Assembly: GCF_007992435.1 (NCBI RefSeq)
Contig: NZ_BKAG01000039.1
Coordinates: 1 to 64,000 of the forward strand
Length of the DNA: 64,000 bases
DNA from: Prosthecobacter gellanilyticus
Lineage (GTDB): Bacteria; Verrucomicrobiota; Verrucomicrobiia; Verrucomicrobiales; Verrucomicrobiaceae
Direction of reading: 5' to 3'
Position numbers and translations under genes: made by a program. Shown piece by piece: positions 53,082 to 60,230 of this stretch (position 1 is its first letter; the number at the start of each line of letters is the position of its first letter). The notes beneath the pieces are model-generated. The model was given only the letters and a program-made list of their open reading frames with translations, had not been told where the DNA came from and did no database searches.

Positions 53082-54107
53082 TCACAGTCCCCAGTCACCT
53101 TCCGCCAGCACAGGCCGGAGCGGCACGTCCTTGAGCGCCGGAGGCAGCCAGTGATGATGACAGATCTTCTCCTCACGCGTGTGCGCCAGCGGCAGACCGC
53201 TCCACAGATCCTCGCCCGGAAATGACGTGAGGCTGATGAAGGGCGCCCATGGGCTCTCCTCGCCCAGTGATTGTTCGAGAAGCCAGGTCACCAGCGCGTG
53301 GAGTTCCACCGTGGTCTTGCTGGTCGTGAACCAGTCCACCACAGCCCAGGCGGCCAGGCCTTTCAGGGAGCGCTGACACACCATCAGATAGGAGGAAAGC
53401 ATGCCCCCCGGCCCGACCACACCGATGAAGCGATGCTCACGCATCGGAGACGTGAGATACCAGCGCAGATACTCCGGTGTGACGTGCTTTTGCAGGCATC
53501 GCCCGGGCCGCGCGGCGCGGATGCTGGAGACACTGCCCACATCCGTCACGATCTTCAACGTGCGGCCGAGCACCGGGGGCACAAAGCTCATCACATTCGC
53601 CAGCATGTCACCCGCCGCGCCGCGCATGAGCAGGCCATGCTGCACGTCCATGCGGGCGGTCCAGCCCCAGCGTGCCAGCAGCTTCTGCACTTCCGGGCTC
53701 GGTGTCGTGTCCACGATCGGCACTTCCTTGCCCAGGCGCTGCAGCATCATGCCCATGGGCAGCGCCGCGTTGCGATAGTCCTCCTCCACCGCCCATGAGG
53801 TGGCGATCAGCGCCGGCACCGGACTGCCCGCGGCATCCTCATACAAGGTCGGAATCACGCCGAGATATCCCGTGACGCGGTCCGCATCCTTCATGATCCA
53901 GCCACGGCAGGAGTGCGCATGGGCAAAGGGGTTTTCATCCCACCAGAAGGCCAGCCGCCGCAGCCATTGCTCCGCAGTGCAGGCACCCTCGCCTTGAAAT
54001 TGTGACATCAAAAACGGCACCAGTTCATCACGGGCGGCGGGGCTGTCTTGAAAGGGCTCGATCCGGGCAGGCACATGAAAATCTCGCCTCATCTCGGGGG
54101 CTTGCAT
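53082..54107 (-). CDS. GNAT-like acyltransferase, putative
   Basis: A 341-residue cytoplasmic protein. The N-terminal half (about 10-180) reads as a GNAT fold: an opening strand with FLMSQFQGEG, then the core strands WIMKDADRVTGYLGVIP and LIATSWAVEEDYRNAALPMGMMLQRLG, where RNAALPMGM occupies the acyl-CoA-loop position. The C-terminal half is less regular and could be a second GNAT or an accessory domain. It converges on the ACP gene, which raises the possibility that it uses an acyl-ACP donor, but this is inference. A start at 54092 is possible. No substrate can be named. Confidence 0.55.
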   Translation of the reverse strand: MQAPEMRRDFHVPARIEPFQDSPAARDELVPFLMSQFQGEGACTAEQWLRRLAFWWDENPFAHAHSCRGWIMKDADRVTGYLGVIPTLYEDAAGSPVPALIATSWAVEEDYRNAALPMGMMLQRLGKEVPIVDTTPSPEVQKLLARWGWTARMDVQHGLLMRGAAGDMLANVMSFVPPVLGRTLKIVTDVGSVSSIRAARPGRCLQKHVTPEYLRWYLTSPMREHRFIGVVGPGGMLSSYLMVCQRSLKGLAAWAVVDWFTTSKTTVELHALVTWLLEQSLGEESPWAPFISLTSFPGEDLWSGLPLAHTREEKICHHHWLPPALKDVPLRPVLAEGDWGL

Positions 54108-54166
54108 CTGAAAGTTGCAACACCTCGAGCCTTGCCTTGTTCAAAGCTTCCGGCATATCATTCATT

Positions 54167-55507
54167 ATGGCCTGGAGATTTGATCAAGCTGTCATCCGAG
54201 GTGAACTCGACAACACCGAGCAAGGACATGTCCAAGTGCGGCTGGAGCTCGTGGGACATGATGAGCCTTTGCTGCTCGATCTGGAAGGTGATGCCTGGCG
54301 TGACATCGCAGGCAGCCGCTTTCATTTTTCCAACCCGCATCCCAAGCTGCAGAGCCGCATCCCGCCTTTTCACGGCGTGCAAAAGGGTGTGGTGGGAGAC
54401 ATCACCGCCTCGCGAAAGGTGAAGGTCTTCACCGTGCCCGAAGAGGAGTGGCGCCAGGCTTATCAGGAGGACCGCATCAGCGAGGTGCCCACCGAGATGC
54501 GCAACAGCCTTTACCTGGAGTGGTTCACGCCGGAGCACGGACGCTGCATCATCGAGAGCGCTGACTTTGAGATCGAGGTCACGGAACACGCGTGGCAGAT
54601 GGATGAGGACGACGAGGCCGCGCAGAGAATGGCCAGCATGCATGCCATGCGCGAATACCTGGCAGACATCATCCAGCGCCCCTCGCGTGAGGACGATGGC
54701 GAATACGATGACGAGCTGCGCCAGGAGGACTTCACCGAGGAAAAATGGGAGGAACAACTGAAGGCCTCCGACCGCCTCAATGACGCCAGCATGGAGGCGC
54801 ATGACAAATACGAGGAGGACGAGGACTCCGAGGAAAAGATCGCCTACGTCATGGGCTGGGACCACATCATCGAGGACATGGCAGATGCGCAGGAAGGCGT
54901 GGAGCCGTCTGAAGATGATCCGCCGGAAAAGAAGCGCCGCCGCCGCTGGATCGAAATGATGAACGAGATCAGCAACGACCTCCAGGAGGGCGAAGAGCAG
55001 GCCGAGAGCGAGGGCGATGACGATGCCAGCAGCGAAGCGATGCATGAAGATCCCTTCGCCGGCTCAGCCAGCGAGACCGAGCACGCCGTGAGTGACGAGT
55101 TCGATGCCCTCGATAAACATCCGCTGAACGTCCAGTCCCGGAAATTCCTGCACACCCTCTTTGACCAGCTCCGCACCCCGGGCCTGAGCCAGGCGCGGGG
55201 CAATGACCCGGATGATCCGCTGGACCGGTTCATCACCCATGTGCTGCAGATCTCGGGCAAGCTGGCTTCCGCCACCTCCATGGCCTGCCGCCGCCCTTCG
55301 GAGGGCATCGACATCGAGACCGGCCACTCCCTGGCCCTCACCAAGCGCTGCCTGAACTGGGCGAACGAGGCCCTGATCTGCCTCAACCAGCTCTGTGAAT
55401 GCCCGGACCTCAAGGCGCATCACCCTCTTTTTGATGAATGGCAAAAGGAGCTTTTCTCCCTGCGGGACGGCATCACCGACTTCCGCCGTGACCTCCGGCA
55501 AAAGTGA
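54167..55507 (+). CDS. Acidic protein of unknown function
   Basis: A 446-residue protein without signal peptide or membrane segment. The N-terminal 130 residues look globular and beta-rich (WRFDQAVIRGELDNTEQG, then LLLDLEGDAWRDIAGSRF). Residues about 145-330 are exceptionally rich in Asp and Glu with long predicted helices, for example EEDEDSEEKIAYVMGWDHII. The C-terminal 100 residues form a helical domain with Cys residues. I recognise no family. The start at 54167 (MAWRFDQAV) is chosen over a longer frame from 54002 that runs antisense to the GNAT-like gene. A TerB-like gene follows 93 bp downstream. Confidence 0.72.
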   Translation: MAWRFDQAVIRGELDNTEQGHVQVRLELVGHDEPLLLDLEGDAWRDIAGSRFHFSNPHPKLQSRIPPFHGVQKGVVGDITASRKVKVFTVPEEEWRQAYQEDRISEVPTEMRNSLYLEWFTPEHGRCIIESADFEIEVTEHAWQMDEDDEAAQRMASMHAMREYLADIIQRPSREDDGEYDDELRQEDFTEEKWEEQLKASDRLNDASMEAHDKYEEDEDSEEKIAYVMGWDHIIEDMADAQEGVEPSEDDPPEKKRRRRWIEMMNEISNDLQEGEEQAESEGDDDASSEAMHEDPFAGSASETEHAVSDEFDALDKHPLNVQSRKFLHTLFDQLRTPGLSQARGNDPDDPLDRFITHVLQISGKLASATSMACRRPSEGIDIETGHSLALTKRCLNWANEALICLNQLCECPDLKAHHPLFDEWQKELFSLRDGITDFRRDLRQK

Positions 55508-55600
55508 GCCGGCAAACCAGCCGCCGCCTTGCCGTAGCTAAAAAACGTCATGTTTTCGGCATCGACAATTGGCAGCGGCTCGAATGAAATATCTCCCATC

Positions 55601-55960
55601 ATGACCCAGACGCAACGCGAAGCGCTTTTCGATCTCCTCTCCCTCTCCATCTATGCGGACGCGCATGTCTCGCTGGCTGAGGAGGACCTTCTCAAGCAGG
55701 CCTTTGTCAAAAAGGGCTGGAAGTCCGAGTATCCCAAGAACCTCTTCATCGACGAATCCTTCGCCCGTGCCCGTGAGGCCGCCGACAGTGACGAGGCCAT
55801 GTTTGACTACCTCAATGAGCGCGCCGCCCTCTTCACCTCCAAAGGGGTGCAGCAGGAGGCCTGTGACATCCTCAAGGCCATCCTCGAAGTGGATGGTGAG
55901 ACCGCTGAGGAGAACGAGTTCTACTCCCTCTTCGTGCAGGCCCTGCCCATGCTGAAGTAG
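55601..55960 (+). CDS. TerB-like protein
   Basis: A 119-residue all-helical cytoplasmic protein. The pattern LFDLLSLSIYADAHVSLAEE followed by DLLKQAF matches the TerB-like fold, in which an Asp/Glu-rich first helix pair opens metal-binding loops (ADAHVSLAEED). The second half repeats the idea: ILEVDGETAEENEFYSLF. TerB proteins are linked to tellurite resistance and membrane-stress systems, but single TerB-like proteins have no settled role. The start at 55601 (MTQTQREAL) fits the domain better than the longer frame from 55550. Its stop lies 7 bp from the stop of the convergent gene. Confidence 0.72.
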   Translation: MTQTQREALFDLLSLSIYADAHVSLAEEDLLKQAFVKKGWKSEYPKNLFIDESFARAREAADSDEAMFDYLNERAALFTSKGVQQEACDILKAILEVDGETAEENEFYSLFVQALPMLK

Positions 55961-55967
55961 GCCCGTC

Positions 55968-56471
55968 TTACTTGATGGCACCCTGCCAGACCTTGGGCTG
56001 ATGGCTCTCCAGCTTTTGCAGGTCCAGAGGCGCGGCGGATTTCACCTCGGCTTTGCTGCCACGGATGTCCAGCGTCAGCGCCCCATTCAGATGGGCCGCC
56101 TCCAGCCAGTAGCGCAGCCTCACGCTCTGCTCCGTGTGCGCGGGGATCTGCGGCGGCTTCTCCACGGGGAGGATGAAGGGAGGCACTTCCTTGCCGTCCG
56201 CCGTGAGCAGCTTCACGTCCGGCGGCTGCAGCACCAGATCCCGCGGATAGGTGTTCCGGTAACGCAGCTCGATGTCCAGCCGTGCATTGCCAAAGTCACG
56301 CTCCAGCGTGCAGCGGTGGATGGTGACCAGCGGCGCGGGATCCACATTGTCCAGCGCTTCGACCGGCAGAGGATCACCCTCGACCTTGGGCTGGTCTATG
56401 AGCACCCACACGGCTGCCCCGGCTCCCAGCAGCAGCAGCACCCAGACTTCGACTCGTTTCAGAAAGGCCAT
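55968..56471 (-). CDS. Single-pass membrane-anchored protein of unknown function
   Basis: A 167-residue protein with one N-terminal helix (VWVLLLLGAGAAVWVLI, about 8-24) as an uncleaved anchor and a periplasmic beta-rich domain. Segments such as LDIELRYRNTYPRDLVLQPP and VRLRYWLEAAHLNGALTLDI have the look of an immunoglobulin-like or conjugative-assembly beta-sandwich. No family is recognised. The start at 56471 is preferred to a much longer frame. It is convergent with the TerB-like gene. Confidence 0.7.
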   Translation of the reverse strand: MAFLKRVEVWVLLLLGAGAAVWVLIDQPKVEGDPLPVEALDNVDPAPLVTIHRCTLERDFGNARLDIELRYRNTYPRDLVLQPPDVKLLTADGKEVPPFILPVEKPPQIPAHTEQSVRLRYWLEAAHLNGALTLDIRGSKAEVKSAAPLDLQKLESHQPKVWQGAIK

Positions 56472-56580
56472 GGGACTTGCGTCGCTCCTGCCCGATGAAA
56501 TTGCAAACGCAGAACTGCCCCTGCCACGGTGACGAAATGCCGGGATCAGGAAGGACATTCCCTGCTCGCTTCGTTTTGAG

Positions 56581-58680
56581 ATGCCTCCTCCCCCACATCG
56601 AGCCATGCGTCGACTCCTCCCCTGCCTTGCCTTGTTCTTGTCCCCCGTGTTCGCAGGTCTGCCGCAGGACGCGGCGGAGCTTTTGAAACAGGCCGGCAAT
56701 GCCAATGATGACCGCGAACGTCAGACCACGTTGGAGAAAATGGCCGCGCTGCCATCACTCGATGCCACCCAGAAGAAGGAAGCGGTGTCACTCGCGGACT
56801 TTGCCCGCCGCTGGAATGAGAGCGGACTGAAGTTCTACGGCGCGGCCATGCGCGGGAAGCCCTATCGCGCGCTTGGCGACTATGATTTCGGCGTGGCGGC
56901 AGACTCGCCTTTAAAGCCTCTGTGTGAGCTTTATCGCGGCCGCATGCTCGCCTGGAACTTGATCGAGAACAGCAACGTGCGCACGAACCCGAAGGAGGCG
57001 AAGTGGTTCAAGGACGAGTCCGTGGCTTCCTTCAAACGTGTGACCGAAGCCTTCCCGAAGAACGAAGCCGCACGCATGTATCTCGGCGAGGCGCAGCCCT
57101 GGGGCAGCATTCCGGAGAAAGTCGCCGGAGCACCTGAGTGGGCCACGCTGCAGCGCGAGCAACTGGAGCGCATGGCAGAGATCATCCGCTGGTGGATCAC
57201 GCATCGTCAGCGTGACAATGGCGAGTTCGGCGGCGGCTGGGGTGACGACTGCGAGATGTGGCGCTGGTGGTCATCCGTCTTGTTAGGCTTTGATGACCCT
57301 CAGATCACCGCCGCGCAGTTGAAGTTCTCCCGCTCCGCCGTCACGCGTCCGCATCTGAAAGGCGGCTTCAACACCGAGATCACGGATGTGGAGCATGCCG
57401 CCGAGGACACCACGGACAACCTCGTTCCCCTCATGGTGCTGGAACCGGACAACCCAAAGTGGACGCAGTGGGGCCTGAAGATGGGAGACTTCATGCGGGA
57501 TGTCTGGACCGGCCGCAATGAGCGCGGCCATCTACAGTTCAAGAGCTTCTACTTCAGCGCCACCGAGGCCGCTCCGCAGCCGCATCGCGCCTTTGATGTC
57601 ATCGCCAATGTCGGTGCTTTGCATCCCGCGCTTCTCGCCTGGCAGAAGACGGGAGATGAAAAGCTCGGCGCGCAGATCTGCACTTGGTTGGACACATGGG
57701 TCGATGCCACAGCTCGCGAGGAAAATGGCAAGCCCGCTGGCATTCTCCCCGCATCTCTGCACTGGCCTGATGGCGCCGCCTCGGGAGCGGAAGGTCACTG
57801 GTGGGAGCCCGTGAAGCCCGGCGGCTACATGCACAGCTACTACATCTGGCCCAGCGTCATCACCGAGATCACAGACGCGCTCATGCTCGCGCATGTCATG
57901 ACGGGTAAAGAGACCTATCTTGCTCCGCTGCGCAGCATGGCGGCCATCCGTTTGAAGTATCTCAAGAACCCCGCCAGCGCCAAAGCCGCGCCCGGCAGTG
58001 AAATCTGGTGCGCGCAGGAGCTGGCACCTCGCCGTAATGCCAACAGCAACACCGGCGGCCTGGTGAAAACCCTCGCCCGTTTCAAGGCGCTCACCGGCAC
58101 CACGGAGTTTGACGAGCTCCTCAAGCTGGAAGGCTCCGAGTTCGTCATCCGCACGGATGCGGAAGGCCGCCGTGAGCTGGAGAAAGCCCTGGAGGAAAGC
58201 CTCGGCGCACTGCGTGTGAACTTCGCCGGTTTCACCAGCGAGGTGCGTTCCACCGACCGCTGCGTGCGCTTCGTGCAGTTCCTGGCACAGGACTATGCCT
58301 TTGATGACTACAAGGGCGTCATGCAGCCCAAGCATGAGCTGCTTTACCGCATGGTCACGGGCGATAAGAACGCGCCCCGCTTCCCGCAGATGGCCGTGCG
58401 CTGGCTCACCCCACCGAAGGAGATCGCCGCGCTCGTCACCGAGGCCAGCACCACCCGCTTCTCCGCCGAGCTCTTCCACTTTGGCAAGGAGCCGCGTCAA
58501 CTCAGCGCAGAGCTCCGCCAGCTGAAGCCCGGCAGCTACAAGGCAAGCCTAACCATCAATGGTGAATCGGCAAAGCTTCCCGGAGATGTCGTGAAGATCG
58601 AGAAAGGCCGCTTCACCAAGCTGCCCTTCACCTTGCCCGCTCAAAAGCTCGTCGTGCTGAGCCTCCAGCCTGTTCCATGA
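56581..58680 (+). CDS. Large secreted protein, possible alpha/alpha-barrel fold
   Basis: A 699-residue exported protein. A signal peptide follows M9 (MRRLLPCLALFLSPVFAG), so a start at 56605 is also possible. The mature part is dominated by amphipathic helices rich in Trp, with GGGWGDDCEMWRWWSS (about 220-235) and HSYYIWPSVITEITDALMLA (about 421-440). The repeated helix pairs fit an (alpha/alpha)6 barrel like those in glycosidases and polysaccharide lyases, but no catalytic residue set can be named. The C-terminal 110 residues are beta-rich. The gene overlaps the next one by 4 bp (ATGA), so it is co-expressed with an alpha/beta hydrolase. Confidence 0.68.
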   Translation: MPPPPHRAMRRLLPCLALFLSPVFAGLPQDAAELLKQAGNANDDRERQTTLEKMAALPSLDATQKKEAVSLADFARRWNESGLKFYGAAMRGKPYRALGDYDFGVAADSPLKPLCELYRGRMLAWNLIENSNVRTNPKEAKWFKDESVASFKRVTEAFPKNEAARMYLGEAQPWGSIPEKVAGAPEWATLQREQLERMAEIIRWWITHRQRDNGEFGGGWGDDCEMWRWWSSVLLGFDDPQITAAQLKFSRSAVTRPHLKGGFNTEITDVEHAAEDTTDNLVPLMVLEPDNPKWTQWGLKMGDFMRDVWTGRNERGHLQFKSFYFSATEAAPQPHRAFDVIANVGALHPALLAWQKTGDEKLGAQICTWLDTWVDATAREENGKPAGILPASLHWPDGAASGAEGHWWEPVKPGGYMHSYYIWPSVITEITDALMLAHVMTGKETYLAPLRSMAAIRLKYLKNPASAKAAPGSEIWCAQELAPRRNANSNTGGLVKTLARFKALTGTTEFDELLKLEGSEFVIRTDAEGRRELEKALEESLGALRVNFAGFTSEVRSTDRCVRFVQFLAQDYAFDDYKGVMQPKHELLYRMVTGDKNAPRFPQMAVRWLTPPKEIAALVTEASTTRFSAELFHFGKEPRQLSAELRQLKPGSYKASLTINGESAKLPGDVVKIEKGRFTKLPFTLPAQKLVVLSLQPVP

Positions 58681-59525
58681 AACTTCGCCTCATCGCTTTT
58701 GGTTATGCCATCGCCCTGCCTCTCGTCGCAGCCGAGCCGCAGAACCCATCGCCGATGGTGGAGCACACGCGCGAGCATCCACGCTTGAAGGAGGGGCATC
58801 CGCCCGGCACCCGCGAGAAGCTGGAGGCGGGCACGCTCTTCATTCCGAAAGCCATCATCGGCCAGAAGGAAGCACCGCTGCTCATCTTCATGCACGGCGG
58901 CACCTGGGTCCCCGAGGTGGCTGCTGCCAAGCACGGCATGGCAGCGCTCGTCATCCAGCGTGGTGATGGCTATCGCGCCCTGTTTGAGAAGGAAGATGCT
59001 CTGACCACGCTCGTCACTGAAGCCTCCGCCAAGGCCAGCATCCAGTGGTCCCGCATCACCGTCGGCGGCTGGAGCGCCGGGTGCCAGGGCATCCGCGCCA
59101 TGATGCACTCCGCAGCTTCGGTGCAGATCACCGACCGCGCTTTGATGATCGACGGCATCCACACCAGTTATGTCGATGGCAAACCGGGCCCGCTCGAATC
59201 CAAGATCGATACCGCCGCGCTCGCCCCCATCGCCAGCTTTGCGCGTGAAGCCCTGGCAGACCGCAAGCGGCTGCTCATCACCCACAGCGAGATCTTCCCC
59301 GGCACCTTCGCCAGCACCACGGAGACCGCCGACTGGCTGCTCAGAGAGCTGGCTGTGCCGCGTCAGGCCGTGCTGAAGTGGGCGCCCATGAAGACCCAGC
59401 AGTTGAGCGAGGCCAGGAGGGGTTCCTTCCAGCTCATCGGCCTGGCTGGAAATTCCGCGCCGGACCATGTCGACCAGCTCTATGCACTGCCAGACTGGCT
59501 AGAATGGCTGGAAAAAGCACCTTGA
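58677..59525 (+). CDS. Secreted alpha/beta hydrolase
   Basis: A 282-residue exported hydrolase. The signal peptide is MKLRLIAFGYAIALPLVAA. The oxyanion region is MHGGTW (72-77) and the nucleophile is S133 in G-G-W-S-A-G. The remaining triad is less sure: a DGIHTS segment and a late PDHVD could supply Asp and His. It fits the esterase/lipase superfamily without a clear subfamily. It is translationally coupled to the large secreted protein upstream, so the pair may process one extracellular polymer. Confidence 0.82.
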   Translation: MKLRLIAFGYAIALPLVAAEPQNPSPMVEHTREHPRLKEGHPPGTREKLEAGTLFIPKAIIGQKEAPLLIFMHGGTWVPEVAAAKHGMAALVIQRGDGYRALFEKEDALTTLVTEASAKASIQWSRITVGGWSAGCQGIRAMMHSAASVQITDRALMIDGIHTSYVDGKPGPLESKIDTAALAPIASFAREALADRKRLLITHSEIFPGTFASTTETADWLLRELAVPRQAVLKWAPMKTQQLSEARRGSFQLIGLAGNSAPDHVDQLYALPDWLEWLEKAP

Positions 59526-59631
59526 CCTGTTGAAAATGAGAGATCTGGGCGTCTGGTCATTTGTCCAAACGCCGAATTAATGATTGTCATGGTGACCGCT
59601 ACTCATGTAAGTTTTTGGTCATTCCCTGAAA

Positions 59632-59862
59632 ATGCGTTCCCCTTTATACTGGCTGTCCTCCACGAGCGTGGCCGTGCTTTGTATGAAGGCAGCCGCCACC
59701 CCGAATGTGGATGAGGGCGCCATGACCGCGGCCATTCCCACGGAACTGCTCCTACCTCCCACCGACCCCGCGCGCTCCATGGTACTCGGCGCCGGCATTC
59801 TAGCGGTGGCCTACACCTACCGGCGTGTCTGGCTGAATTTTGCCCCTGGCCGCAAGCAGTGA
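59632..59862 (+). CDS. Small membrane protein with PEP-CTERM-like tail
   Basis: A 76-residue open frame with a weak N-terminal hydrophobic stretch and a C-terminal region P-T-D-P-A-R-S, a hydrophobic helix (MVLGAGILAVAYTY) and R-R-V-W. That order resembles a degenerate PEP-CTERM signal (P-x-P, helix, Arg cluster). It could be a mini sorted protein or simply a small two-helix protein. No family is recognised and no clear ribosome binding site is seen, so the gene itself is moderately uncertain. Confidence 0.45.
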   Translation: MRSPLYWLSSTSVAVLCMKAAATPNVDEGAMTAAIPTELLLPPTDPARSMVLGAGILAVAYTYRRVWLNFAPGRKQ

Positions 59863-59886
59863 TGGAAGTCTGGGTGTCCTTGTGTT

Positions 59887-60219
59887 GAACCACGGAGTGG
59901 TTCCCTGTGAATAGCCAGGGGTGCAGCGAGGAACGAGCGAAACCCCTGGTCAGGCGTGTTCAACACCTTTCCATGCATCAACTCCGGAGGAGTTGCCCAA
60001 TGCGCTGTGTGTTCCAATCACATGGGTGACACCATTTCCCAAGCACATGGGTGACAGCGGGATGGCTTTTGCAAGCTGGCATGGCGAGGGGAACCGTGGA
60101 GACGTCGTGTGCATTGGGCAACTCCTACGGAGTTGGAACTGGCCGGTGCGTTGATGGTGGTCTACCAGGGGTTCCCTTCGGTCACCCCTGGCTATTCGTG
60201 GGGAACCACTCCGTGGTTC
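59887..60219. repeat. Modular hairpin element C, an inverted dimer (ATAGCC family)
   Basis: The outer arms GAACCACGGAGTGGTTCCC (59887-59905) and GGGAACCACTCCGTGGTTC (60201-60219) pair perfectly and continue into the ATAGCCAGGGGT arms. Inner arms CAACTCCGGAGGAGTTGCCC (59979-59998) and GGGCAACTCCTACGGAGTTG (60116-60135) pair with one mismatch. In the centre CACATGGGTGACA occurs twice (60019 and 60044). The element fills the gap between a plus-strand small gene and the minus-strand hybrid kinase; no gene is seen in 59863-60230. Confidence 0.85.
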
Positions 60220-60230
60220 GCCCATCCCCG

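Noticed and set aside
54002..54166. N-terminal extension of the acidic protein
   Set aside because: It runs antisense through the start of the GNAT-like gene and lacks domain character.
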